A DNA stretch of 64,000 nucleotides from Rhodomicrobium sp. R_RK_3 (GTDB lineage Bacteria > Pseudomonadota > Alphaproteobacteria > Rhizobiales > Rhodomicrobiaceae): contig NZ_MWLK01000034.1 of NCBI RefSeq assembly GCF_002198715.1, forward strand, positions 39,182 through 103,181, given 5' to 3'. Under the pieces are notes generated by a model, which saw only the letters and a list, made by a program, of their open reading frames with translations, had not been told where the DNA came from and did no database searches. The position numbers were made by a program, and so were the translations under genes. Positions 26,795 through 34,181 of the stretch are shown here, piece after piece (position 1 is the first letter of the stretch; each line of letters opens with the position of its first letter).

Positions 26795-27586
26795 CTATTG
26801 CACGACGACCTTGCGGTAGAGGTGCCAGGTCGAATGGCCCAGGATCGGCAGCACGACGGCAAGGCCGATAAAGGCCGGCAGCGAACCGATCAGCAGCGAC
26901 GCCGCAATGATCAGTGCCCACACCGCCATGGTGAAGGGGTTGGCGGCGCAGGCTTTGGCAGAGGTGGCGATCGCCATCGCCGCGCCGACATCGCGATCGA
27001 CCAGCAGCGGAAACGACACCACGCTGATGACGAAGGTAACCGCCGCAAAGAAGAACCCGACGCCACAGCCGATCAGGATGAGCTGCCAGCCCGCATCCGT
27101 GGTGAGGATGGCGCGGACGAAGGCGCCGAGGGATGGCGGGTTCCAGCCGCCGAAAGTGGTCTCATAGAGTGCGAGGGCGGTCGCCTCCCACAGCAGGAAC
27201 AGCGCCATTAGCACCAGCGCCAGCAGGGCGATCGAGCGGACGCGCAGCAGGGTGAACACGTTCAGCGCGGCCCAGGAGAAGGGCAAGCCTTGCTCGCGCC
27301 GCCGGCTGAGTTCGTAAAGGCCGATGGCCGCGATCGGTCCGAGCAGAGCGAAGCCGGCGACCAGCGGGAAGGTCAGGTAGATCAGATTATAGCCGAAGGT
27401 AATCCACAGCAGCAGCAAGCCGACGACCGGGTAGATGAAGATCAGAAACACCGAATAGGTCGGCATCGCCTTGAAATCCTCGAAGCCTAGTCTCAAGGCG
27501 TCCTGAAGGTCGTTGATGCCGATCTTGCGGATGCGAGGCAGGGGGGTGTCGATGGGGACGTCGAAATCCGAATTCACGCTCGCCAT
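26795..27586 (-). CDS. DUF2189 family integral membrane protein
   Basis: 263 residues from ATG 27586. The IRKIGINDLQDALRLGFEDF start and MPTYSVFLIFIYPVVGLLLL first membrane segment are those of DUF2189; about six transmembrane helices follow, including FPLVAGFALLGPIAAIGLYE with the ELSRRREQG loop. The family is common in Alphaproteobacteria and of unknown function. It is convergent with pqqA, whose terminator lies 21 bp beyond its stop codon. Confidence 0.9.
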   Translation of the reverse strand: MASVNSDFDVPIDTPLPRIRKIGINDLQDALRLGFEDFKAMPTYSVFLIFIYPVVGLLLLWITFGYNLIYLTFPLVAGFALLGPIAAIGLYELSRRREQGLPFSWAALNVFTLLRVRSIALLALVLMALFLLWEATALALYETTFGGWNPPSLGAFVRAILTTDAGWQLILIGCGVGFFFAAVTFVISVVSFPLLVDRDVGAAMAIATSAKACAANPFTMAVWALIIAASLLIGSLPAFIGLAVVLPILGHSTWHLYRKVVVQ

Positions 27587-27874
27587 GATGGGCCTCTTCT
27601 CTCGCTCGTTGAGCGAATGGGGACGGTTTGCTGGGATACGCAACGCTCGGTGCGCCAGGCAGCCGCCGACCCGTTCAAAGACCGCAAACCGGCGCCCGCG
27701 TCGATTGTTCCGACCCGCAGCGCGAGAAAGGGATAAGGAATTTTACGTAACGCCGGCTCGGGCGGCGATGCCGTACACGTCTGATGAACCGAGCAATAGC
27801 AGCGCCAGCCTTGCGCGGAGCTTATGGGTCCGAAGCGGCTTAGACCAGGAGCCGTTACAAAATTCACAGCCGAG

Positions 27875-28010
27875 TTCCCTCTCCCATGGTGAGAGGGTTA
27901 GGGTGAGGGGGTAATCCCTCTCGGTTGGACGGACATCGCCTCACGGAGTGGCATTACCCCCTCATCCGGCGCTGGCGCGTGCCGCCCTCTCCCCCTGGGA
28001 GAGGGCTAGG
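27875..28010. repeat. Two CCCTCTCCC/GGGAGAGGG hairpin repeats (family 3) in a gene-free spacer
   Basis: CCCTCTCCC-ATGGT-GAGAGGG with GGGTGAGGGGGTAAT lies at 27875-27915, and the inverse arrangement CATTACCCCCTCA...CCCTCTCCCCCTGGGAGAGGG at 27951-28010. They fill most of the 490-bp spacer 27587-28077 between DUF2189 and the His-rich gene; nothing coding was found there. Confidence 0.75.
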
Positions 28011-28077
28011 CTGCGGCGACTGAAGGGCTGAGAAAGACCACGACGCCGTGGCCATTTCCATCTCACGCCGTGCCGCT

Positions 28078-28581
28078 CTATGCGGTGGTCAGGGCCAGCG
28101 CTTCGGTGAAGCTCAGCGAACGGATGCGGACGCCGTCGAAATAGATGAAGGCGAGGTTGCGCCGCCGGGAGACCATCTTGGCGGGCAGCGGGTCGTAGCG
28201 CATGGAGCCGCCACCGAGCTGCGGCGTCACTGCGCCGACATCGACGGCCTCTTCGGTCTCCACGCGCAGCAATTTCAACTCGTCGCCCTCGGCGGTGCGT
28301 CCCGCGAAGGGGATGCGGGCGAGGCGCAGGAAGCTGGTCGGGTCGGGCGCGGCGGAGAAGCCGGTCAGGAAGGCGGACTCGACGAGGTCGAAATCGGGCT
28401 CGCCTTCGGCAGCGTGGGAATGATTGGCGGAGGGGTCGTGCGGCGTCTGCCATTGCACGGCGGCCTGACGGCCCTTGGCATTGTGGCCGATACGGTGCGG
28501 CTGGGCGTGCTCATGATCGTGGTCGTGGCCGGCGTGATCGTGATCATGATCGTGCGAATGATGGGCATGGTCGCGGTGCAT
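28078..28581 (-). CDS. Histidine-rich protein encoded with guanidine hydrolase (candidate nickel carrier)
   Basis: 167 residues of no family I recognise. Thirteen of the first 30 residues are histidine (HHSHDHDHDHAGHDHDHEH), a pattern seen in nickel storage or delivery proteins; a second H-containing stretch (NHSHAAEGE) follows. The remaining 110 residues look folded and include SFLRLARIPFAGRTAEGDEL and RRRNLAFIYFDGVRIRSLSF. It lies 98 bp downstream of gdmH on the same strand. GdmH enzymes need nickel and, in cyanobacteria, dedicated HypA/HypB-like chaperones; none is visible here, so this protein may do that job. That role is inference. Confidence 0.75.
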   Translation of the reverse strand: MHRDHAHHSHDHDHDHAGHDHDHEHAQPHRIGHNAKGRQAAVQWQTPHDPSANHSHAAEGEPDFDLVESAFLTGFSAAPDPTSFLRLARIPFAGRTAEGDELKLLRVETEEAVDVGAVTPQLGGGSMRYDPLPAKMVSRRRNLAFIYFDGVRIRSLSFTEALALTTA

Positions 28582-28624
28582 TGCGGTTCTTTCTTATCCT
28601 GCGCCCTCGAGCGGCGGCGTCCGC

Positions 28625-28648
28625 GCCCTCTCCCGCGGGAGAGGGCAA
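28625..28648. repeat. Family 3 hairpin repeat between gdmH and the His-rich gene
   Basis: GCCCTCTCCCGCGGGAGAGGGC is a perfect palindromic hairpin without a U-run on either side. It may lower readthrough or stabilise the upstream gdmH message. Confidence 0.7.
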
Positions 28649-28679
28649 GAAACGTCTGCCTTATGTTGTGTTCCGATCC

Positions 28680-29900
28680 CTAAAACGCCACCGGCTTGTC
28701 GATGATGGCCTTGTGCTTGCCGAGCTTGCCATGCGCGACCATCGAGCCGAGCGCTTCGACCACGACGCGGACGCCGAGCAGCGCGGTGATGTCCGACGTG
28801 TCATAGGGCGGGCTGACTTCGACCACTTCAAGGCCGCAGAGCCCTTCCGCCGCGACCAGCCCGAGCAATTTCAGCGCCTCGCGCGGCAGGAAGCCGCCCG
28901 GCTCCGGCCAGCCGGTGCCCGGCACGAAGCCGCAATCGACCGAGTCCACGTCGAAGGAGATGTAGACCGCGTCGGTGTCCTTCCAGGCGAGCTCCAGCGC
29001 GATTTCGGCGGTTTTCTCGAGGCCGATCTTCTCGATGTCCTCGATGGTGAGCACATTGGTCTGCCGCCGGCGCGCCTCGGCGACGCCGTAGCGGGGCACC
29101 TGCCAGCCGCCGATGCCGAGCTGCACGAGATTGGTGGCCGACACATTCGGCATGTTGGTCGCCCAGAACCAGGGCGTGGTGTGCATGCGCTCGTCGAGAT
29201 CCTTTTCCTGGATGTCGATATGGCGGTCGAAATGGATGATGCCGATGCGCTTGGAGGTGCATTCGGCGATGCCGCGCACGCAGGGGAAGCCGATCGAATG
29301 GTCGCCGCCGAGCATCACCGGCAGCGCGCCCGACGAAAACACATGGCTGACGCCCTTCGAGATCTGGTCGAAGCTTTTCTCGAGGTTCGCCGGGATGGTG
29401 AAGACGTCGCCCGCATCGCACAGCGTCATCTGCTCGCGCAGGTCGACGCCCATCTCGTAATTGTACGGCGTGTAGAGCGCGGAGATGCGGCGGATGCCCT
29501 GCGGGCCGAAACGGGTGCCGGGCCGATAGGTGGTGCCGCTGTCGAAGGGAATGCCGACGACGGCCGCATCATATTTGCCGACATCTCGGACATTCTCGAC
29601 ATAGGGCGCCTTGAGGAAGGTATTGATGCCGGCGAAATGCGGCAGCTCCCCGCGCGCAAAAGTCGGGATCGATTTGTCGGTCAGGCAGTCCGCGCCGGGC
29701 AGGCCCATGTCGAGCGCCCATTGCTGCTCGCGCCGCCAGCCATCCTCCGACAGCCGCCCCTCGGCCTCGATGGCCTTCCAGCCGCGCGTCTCGCGGGCGT
29801 TGAAATCGGGGTGATGCGCGCGGGCGCGGCGGGCGTGAAGGGGAAAGCCGGGGCTGCGCCGGGAGACGGCGCGGAAGGGGTCAGACATGGACTGCTCCAT
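28680..29900 (-). CDS. gdmH: GdmH-type guanidine hydrolase (agmatinase/ureohydrolase family)
   Basis: 406 residues, longer than ordinary agmatinases through an N-terminal extension of about 100. The ureohydrolase metal site is complete: GGDHS (His201), HFDRHID (His223, Asp225, His227, Asp229) and SFDVDSVD (Asp317, Asp319). IDIQEKDLDERMHTTPW following the metal site and SVDCGFVPGTGWPEPGG are features I associate with Sll1077-like Ni-dependent guanidine hydrolases, which split guanidine into urea and ammonia. The strongest support is context: the same leftward unit encodes a TIGR03427-type ABC transporter and begins with a guanidine-I riboswitch. Start is ATG 29900 or 29888; both overlap the ATPase stop. 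Confidence 0.85.
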   Translation of the reverse strand: MEQSMSDPFRAVSRRSPGFPLHARRARAHHPDFNARETRGWKAIEAEGRLSEDGWRREQQWALDMGLPGADCLTDKSIPTFARGELPHFAGINTFLKAPYVENVRDVGKYDAAVVGIPFDSGTTYRPGTRFGPQGIRRISALYTPYNYEMGVDLREQMTLCDAGDVFTIPANLEKSFDQISKGVSHVFSSGALPVMLGGDHSIGFPCVRGIAECTSKRIGIIHFDRHIDIQEKDLDERMHTTPWFWATNMPNVSATNLVQLGIGGWQVPRYGVAEARRRQTNVLTIEDIEKIGLEKTAEIALELAWKDTDAVYISFDVDSVDCGFVPGTGWPEPGGFLPREALKLLGLVAAEGLCGLEVVEVSPPYDTSDITALLGVRVVVEALGSMVAHGKLGKHKAIIDKPVAF

Positions 29901-30678
29901 CTTGGTTGATGGTCTGTTCGGCCAAGAATTCGGCGGCGCGGAAACTGTCCAGCGCGGTGCCGTCCTTCAGCTTCAGATCATAGGTGATAGTGGCGCCGAA
30001 AGCTGTCGGATGCTGCGGGTCGTGGCGCACCTTGTCGAAGACGATGAGGCGCGTGCCGAGCCGGAAGGCCTCGGAAATATCATGGGTCACCATGAAGATG
30101 GTCATCCCGGTTTCACGCCAGATGTTTAGCAGAAGCGTCTGCATATCCAAGCGAATTCCGGGATCGAGGGCGCCGAAGGGCTCGTCCATGAGCAGGATTT
30201 TCGGGCGCTTCAGCAAGGCTTGCGCGATGGCGAGGCGCTGCTGCATGCCGCCGGAAAGCTGCGCCGGATAGCGGTCGCGCGCATGGCTGAGGCCGATTTT
30301 CGCCAGCATGGCGTCGGCGGCTTCTTCCGCCTCGCGCCTCGCCTTGCCGAATAGGCGGCCGAGGAAGGGCGACTGCTCGAAGGCGGCGGGGAGCGTCAGG
30401 TTCTGCATCGCCGTCAGATGCGGGAACACCGAATAGCGCTGGAAGACGATGCCGCGGTCGGGCGTCGGCTCGGCCGGAATAACCGCGCCTTCCATCAGCA
30501 CGCGGCCGCGCTGCGGGCGCTCCTGGCCGAGCAGCAGGCGCAGGAAAGTGGATTTGCCGCAGCCCGAAGCGCCGACGATAGTGCAGAAGCTGCCGCGCTC
30601 GACGGCGATCGACACGCGCTCCAGGATCGGCGCATCGCCATAGCGGACCCAGATGTTCTGCGCCTCGACGAAACTCAT
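29881..30678 (-). CDS. ABC transporter ATP-binding protein (guanidine uptake)
   Basis: 265 residues of the nitrate/sulfonate/taurine-type ATPase class: Walker A VGASGCGKST, signature QLSGGMQQRLAIAQALL, Walker B ILLMDEPFGALD, and the H-loop VTHDISEAF. The true start is ATG 30678, which overlaps the permease stop (ATGA); a longer frame upstream is only shadow of the permease. The C-terminal 60 residues (AATITYDLKLKDGT-like region) extend beyond the core. It energises uptake with the permease and binding protein encoded upstream; guanidine as substrate is inferred from gdmH and the riboswitch. Confidence 0.92.
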   Translation of the reverse strand: MSFVEAQNIWVRYGDAPILERVSIAVERGSFCTIVGASGCGKSTFLRLLLGQERPQRGRVLMEGAVIPAEPTPDRGIVFQRYSVFPHLTAMQNLTLPAAFEQSPFLGRLFGKARREAEEAADAMLAKIGLSHARDRYPAQLSGGMQQRLAIAQALLKRPKILLMDEPFGALDPGIRLDMQTLLLNIWRETGMTIFMVTHDISEAFRLGTRLIVFDKVRHDPQHPTAFGATITYDLKLKDGTALDSFRAAEFLAEQTINQDGAVHV

Positions 30679-31622
30679 AGCGCGCCGCCCTCGATATGCG
30701 CCCAGGCGTAGCGGCGCTTGGAGTAGAGATAGAGCAGCCGGTCGAGCGCGAAGGCGATCAGCGTGATCCAGGCGACATAGGGCAGGATGACGTCCATGGC
30801 GAGATAGCGGCGAACGAGGAAAATGCGGTAGCCGAGCCCGCCGGTCGAGGCGATGGCCTCGGCGGAGATCAGGAAAATCCACGCGGGCGCGAGGCTCAGC
30901 CGGATGCAAGTGATGAGCTTGGGCATGATCTGCGGGAAGACCACGCGCAGAATCATCTGCCAGGTCGAGGCGCCGAGCGTCGCCGCCTTGATGATCTGCT
31001 CCTGCGGGATTTCGGTCACCATTTGCGCCATGTAGCGCACCATGACGGGCGCGGTGCCGATGACGATGAGGACGATTTTCGAGGTCTCGCCGAGGCCGAA
31101 GATGATGAACAGGACGGGCAGGATGGTGATCGGCGGGATCAGCGAAATCGCGGCGACGAAGGGGGCGAGCGTTGCCCGGGCGCGCGGAATGAAGCCGGCG
31201 GGCACGCCGAGGCCCACGGCGATCATGGCGGAGATGGCGATGCCGCTGAACAGGCGCCCGAGGCTGGCGGCGGTGTCCGACCAGAGCAGGTAGTCGCCGG
31301 AGCGCACATCGGGCACGAAGGCGAATTCGTACATCGCCCGCGACATTTGCGCGAGCGAGGGCAGCAGCTTGTCGTCGGGGTTTGCCGAGAGGCGCAGATA
31401 GCTGCCGATGGAATAGGCGATGATGAGCGCGACGAAAAGCAGCGCGCCGAGCAGGATTTTTTCGCCCCGGCCGGGGTGCTGGTTGATCAGGCGCATGCGG
31501 CCGGACGCGGCGGCGGGAGCGTAAGCGGGCGCGGCGGCCGGTTCGCGGCTGCGCGGCAGGGGGCTGAGCGGCAGGGACGCTGGCTCATCGGCACCGATTT
31601 GCGAAATGGGACCAACCGACAT
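30675..31622 (-). CDS. ABC transporter permease (guanidine uptake)
   Basis: 315 residues from ATG 31622 (a TTG further upstream is less likely). After a proline/alanine-rich cytoplasmic start, a first helix ILLGALLFVALIIAYSIGSY and about five more follow. The EAA loop is TLGASTWQMILRVVFPQIMP, as in the SsuC/TauC/NrtB class. It is translationally coupled to the ATPase (ATGA). A 394-bp spacer holding a repeat element separates it from the binding-protein gene, so it may receive reduced readthrough or have an additional promoter. Confidence 0.9.
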   Translation of the reverse strand: MSVGPISQIGADEPASLPLSPLPRSREPAAAPAYAPAAASGRMRLINQHPGRGEKILLGALLFVALIIAYSIGSYLRLSANPDDKLLPSLAQMSRAMYEFAFVPDVRSGDYLLWSDTAASLGRLFSGIAISAMIAVGLGVPAGFIPRARATLAPFVAAISLIPPITILPVLFIIFGLGETSKIVLIVIGTAPVMVRYMAQMVTEIPQEQIIKAATLGASTWQMILRVVFPQIMPKLITCIRLSLAPAWIFLISAEAIASTGGLGYRIFLVRRYLAMDVILPYVAWITLIAFALDRLLYLYSKRRYAWAHIEGGAL

Positions 31623-31815
31623 GAAATCTACGCGGCCTTGCCGCCCCTTGTCATCCTGCAAGCTGCGGGACGCGATTGTTCCGAATGTGCAAACATCGCG
31701 CTTGATCCGATGCCGTGCTCGGCATCCCCCTCACCGTCAAGGAAACGGCCCAAACGAGAGGCGCCGAACTCGCCCCCATTTGCTGCCTTCGCGCTTCGTC
31801 GGGCCTCCCCCTCCC

Positions 31816-31920
31816 GTCGTCCCGGGCGGCCGTCAGGCCGGACCGGGATCCACTCGCAGATCAGCAAGCACAGTGCCAGCCGAGAGGCTAGTAGGCCCCG
31901 GCTCTGACGGCCGGGGCGAC
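31816..31920. repeat. 105-bp double-hairpin repeat, copy in the guanidine operon (family 2)
   Basis: Begins GTCGTCCCGGGCGGCCGTC and ends CTGACGGCCGGGGCGAC, so GTCGYCCCGG and its complement form terminal inverted repeats, each opening a local hairpin. It lies within the spacer 31623-32016 between the permease start and the binding-protein stop; apart from this element I see no feature there. Confidence 0.85.
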
Positions 31921-32016
31921 GGGATTGAGGTTGCCTGATGGTGCAAAGGTCTCCTTGCGGGAGGGAGGCCTAGCTGCATCCGAGCAAAGCACAATGCTAG
32001 AAGCGAAAACCCTGTC

Positions 32017-33075
32017 CTACAGCTTGCCGCCCGCCGCCAGCTCCATATAGCTCGGATCGAAGCGCAGGTTGACCTTCGACTTGTCGCCGATGATCTTGCC
32101 GCCGGGGAACTCCATGCCGACATCCTCCGCGCTCTTGGCGCCGGTGCCAAGAATGCCGTGGTCGAACAGGAACTTGGCCACGAACTGCATGGTCTGCGGC
32201 AGCTTGGCGTCCTTGGTGAACGCCACGCCCTCGGCCGGCTTGTAGAACATCTGCGTGGTCTTGAGCTGCCCGTCGAAGCCGGCCAGATCCGTGCCGGACG
32301 CCTTGGCCATCTCCTCTTTCGCGGCCTTGGCGGCGGCGTCGCTGCCCGACATGATGCCCATCAGCTCGTACCACGCGCCGACCAGCGCCTTGCCGAAATC
32401 GGGGTTGTCCTTCAGCGTCGCGGTGTTGACCATCATGATGTCGATGATCTCGCCGGGGATCGCGGAGGAATTGAACACCAGCTTGGAATTCGGCATCGCC
32501 GCGATCTCGGACAGCAGCGGGTTCCAGGTGACGACGGCGCTGACATCGGCGGTCGAATAGGCGGCGACCATGTCGGCGTCGGAGGTGTTGACGACGGTGA
32601 TATCCTTCTCCGACAGCTTTGCCCCTTCGAGCGCCCGCGCCAGCAGATAATGCGACACCGACAGCTCGACCAGATTGACCTTCTGGCCCTTGATGTCGGC
32701 GAGCTTGTCCTTGCCCTTCAGGATGATGCCGTCATTGCCGTTGGAATAATCGCCGACGATCAGCGCGGTGGTGTCGACGCCGCCACCGGCCGGGATGGAC
32801 AGCGCGTCCATATTGGTCATCGAGCAGCCGTCATAGGCGCCGGCGGTGTATTGGTTGATCGATTCGACGTAGTCGTTGATCTGCACGATGTCGACGGTGA
32901 TGCCGTATTTGTCGGCCCATTTCTTCATGATGCCGGAGCTTTGCAGATGGCCCCAGGGCATCCAGCCGACATAGATCGACCAGCAGACCTTGAAATCTTT
33001 TTTCGGCGCGGCCTCGGCGGGCGCGGCGCTGATGAGGAAGAATGCGGCGAGTATCAGGCCTAGCATGCGGCGCAT
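32017..33075 (-). CDS. ABC transporter substrate-binding protein (TIGR03427-like, guanidine uptake)
   Basis: 352 residues with a signal peptide (LGLILAAFFLISAAPAEA). The mature start KDFKVCWSIYVGWMPWGHL is that of the periplasmic binding proteins annotated 'urea carboxylase region' (TIGR03427), now understood to belong to guanidine-linked gene clusters. MTNMDALSIPAGGGVDTT and VGDYSNGNDGIILKGKDKL are further conserved stretches of NMT1/SsuA-like folds. ATG 33075 has an AAGGAG site 9 nt upstream and lies about 95 nt beyond the riboswitch, making this the first gene of the operon and the one most directly controlled by it. Confidence 0.92.
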   Translation of the reverse strand: MRRMLGLILAAFFLISAAPAEAAPKKDFKVCWSIYVGWMPWGHLQSSGIMKKWADKYGITVDIVQINDYVESINQYTAGAYDGCSMTNMDALSIPAGGGVDTTALIVGDYSNGNDGIILKGKDKLADIKGQKVNLVELSVSHYLLARALEGAKLSEKDITVVNTSDADMVAAYSTADVSAVVTWNPLLSEIAAMPNSKLVFNSSAIPGEIIDIMMVNTATLKDNPDFGKALVGAWYELMGIMSGSDAAAKAAKEEMAKASGTDLAGFDGQLKTTQMFYKPAEGVAFTKDAKLPQTMQFVAKFLFDHGILGTGAKSAEDVGMEFPGGKIIGDKSKVNLRFDPSYMELAAGGKL

Positions 33076-33169
33076 CGGTCAGCTCTCCTTATTCGTTTGC
33101 GACCAGCGGTTGTCTTCGCAAGCGGTTTGGAGCGCGACCGGGAGTTGAGGTTTGCGCCCGCAAACCTGT

Positions 33170-33287
33170 CGTGCAGTCCTCTCCCGGGATTTTGGCCCGC
33201 CGTGTCTCCGGGCAACACACCCGGTCTGCGCCTCTCGGACCAGCGCCGCTTTTTGGGATGCGGCCGGAACCCTAGACGCTCTGCACG
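33170..33287 (-). promoter_or_regulatory. Guanidine-I (ykkC) riboswitch
   Basis: Read on the minus strand, the RNA contains the ykkC conserved words in order: CUAGGGUUCCGG, then a hairpin, CUGGUCCGAGAGGCGCA, a GCCCGG hairpin, and ACACGGCGGG-CCAAAA-UCCCGGGAGA. A seven-base P1 stem closes it (CGUGCAG at 33287-33281 with CUGCACG at 33176-33170). Directly after P1 there is an 8-bp hairpin (AGGUUUGC/GCAAACCU, 33167-33148) without a U-run. It senses guanidinium and normally turns on genes for its export or breakdown; here it precedes the importer and gdmH. Confidence 0.95.
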
Positions 33288-33297
33288 GCAGGCAAGA

Positions 33298-33313
33298 AGC
33301 AAGTCCGGTGCCA
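33298..33313 (-). promoter_or_regulatory. Sigma-54 (-24/-12) promoter of the guanidine operon
   Basis: The minus strand reads TGGCACC-GGAC-TTGCT, matching the consensus TGGCACG-N4-TTGCW at all but one position with correct spacing. Counting 12 bases on from the GC places the transcription start at about 33287, the first base of the riboswitch P1 stem. This implies NtrC-type (nitrogen limitation) activation; no enhancer site was identified with confidence. Confidence 0.8.
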
Positions 33314-33395
33314 AGCTGGGAATGGGGGTGTCGCGGGTGCAAGTGGATGATGCCCCGGCAGCTTATCCGCAGGCGCCGAACCGGGCCGCAGCCGA

Positions 33396-33440
33396 ACTCC
33401 CTCTCCCAGGGGAAGAGGGTTGGGGTGAGGGGGTAATGCC
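33396..33440. repeat. Family 3 hairpin repeat
   Basis: CCCTCTCCCAGGGGAAGAGGG followed by TTGGGGTGAGGGGGTAATGCC. One of three repeat copies that occupy most of 33314-33772, upstream of the guanidine operon promoter; no gene is seen in this stretch. Confidence 0.7.
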
Positions 33441-33465
33441 TATCCGTAGTTCGATGCCCCAGATC

Positions 33466-33572
33466 GTCGTCCCGGACGCCGCGCAGCGGCGAGCCGGGAC
33501 CCAATCCCGCATCCGCGAGCACTGCGGCAAGTGGATAAGCGAGTGGGCCCCGGCTCTTACGGCCGGGGCGAC
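33466..33572. repeat. 107-bp double-hairpin repeat (family 2)
   Basis: Starts GTCGTCCCGG and ends GGCCGGGGCGAC. Its reverse complement aligns with the copy at 62635-62740 through the middle as well (CCACTTGCCGC and GATTGGGTCCCGGCTC are shared), so the two are the same element in opposite orientations. Confidence 0.9.
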
Positions 33573-33628
33573 GGCGGTGGGGATCTTGGCGAGGACTGGG
33601 ATGGCCCGCTGTGCCTTACCGATCGTTT

Positions 33629-33685
33629 GTTACCCCTCACCCGGCACGCTTCGCGCGCCGCCCTCTCCCACTGGGAGAGGGCAAG
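33629..33685. repeat. Family 3 hairpin repeat
   Basis: TTACCCCTCACCCGGC followed about 20 bp later by CCCTCTCCCACTGGGAGAGGG. Same arrangement as at 27951-28010. Confidence 0.75.
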
Positions 33686-33772
33686 TAGTGGCCACAGCGT
33701 CGGTCGTCGGCGCGAAGCGCCTAATCGATACGTTCGGCCTTTGATGAAAATTTAAGCAATCTCTGACCGCAT

Positions 33773-34162
33773 TCAGCGCAAAGCCGATGGGTCGCGCGGC
33801 TCGACCCGATAGTCTCCGGCGATGATCCAGCCCGAAAGTCCATAGGAGGATGAAAGCATGAAACCCTTCATCCCCTCATCCGCAAACAATTGCGCGGCGG
33901 AGGTCAGATCGGCTGCCCACGGTCCGGGCGCACCTGAAATGCGATAGGATTCAACGATCTGCCCACCATGCTCCGCCAGCAGCCGCTCAACACTGACTTC
34001 TTCGAGCGCGAAGATGATATTGCCAAAAGCGTCATTTAAGAGGTGATAGCCCGCGACGGCCGTGAAGACGACCGTTCGAACATCGCCCGCATCCACCCCG
34101 CCAGGCCGCCTGGCCGTCAATGCAATTGTTCGGGCCTCGCAATTGACCTCATAAGCGATCAA
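33773..34162 (-). CDS. Hypothetical protein
   Basis: 129 residues that I do not recognise. The frame opens at TTG 34162, 19 bp after the stop codon of the upstream secreted-protein gene, and no better start is available. The sequence looks like a compact alpha/beta domain (FTAVAGYHLLNDAFGNIIFAL; GWIIAGDYRVEP) without signal peptide or membrane segment. GC content is slightly lower than that of its neighbours. It is probably real because it is intact over 390 bp, has no competing frame and fits the leftward operon, but start and function are uncertain. Confidence 0.55.
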   Translation of the reverse strand: MIAYEVNCEARTIALTARRPGGVDAGDVRTVVFTAVAGYHLLNDAFGNIIFALEEVSVERLLAEHGGQIVESYRISGAPGPWAADLTSAAQLFADEGMKGFMLSSSYGLSGWIIAGDYRVEPRDPSALR

Positions 34163-34181
34163 GTAATTTCCGTCCAGCCTC

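Noticed and set aside
28680-29900. Annotating the ureohydrolase as agmatinase or arginase
   Set aside because: The metal site is shared by all of these, but length, flanking residues and above all the guanidine-I riboswitch and transporter context point to guanidine hydrolase.
29881-30909. Longer 342-codon version of the ATPase starting at TTG 30909
   Set aside because: The extra 77 codons are the shadow of the permease frame; ATG 30678 overlaps the permease stop and begins just before the conserved core.
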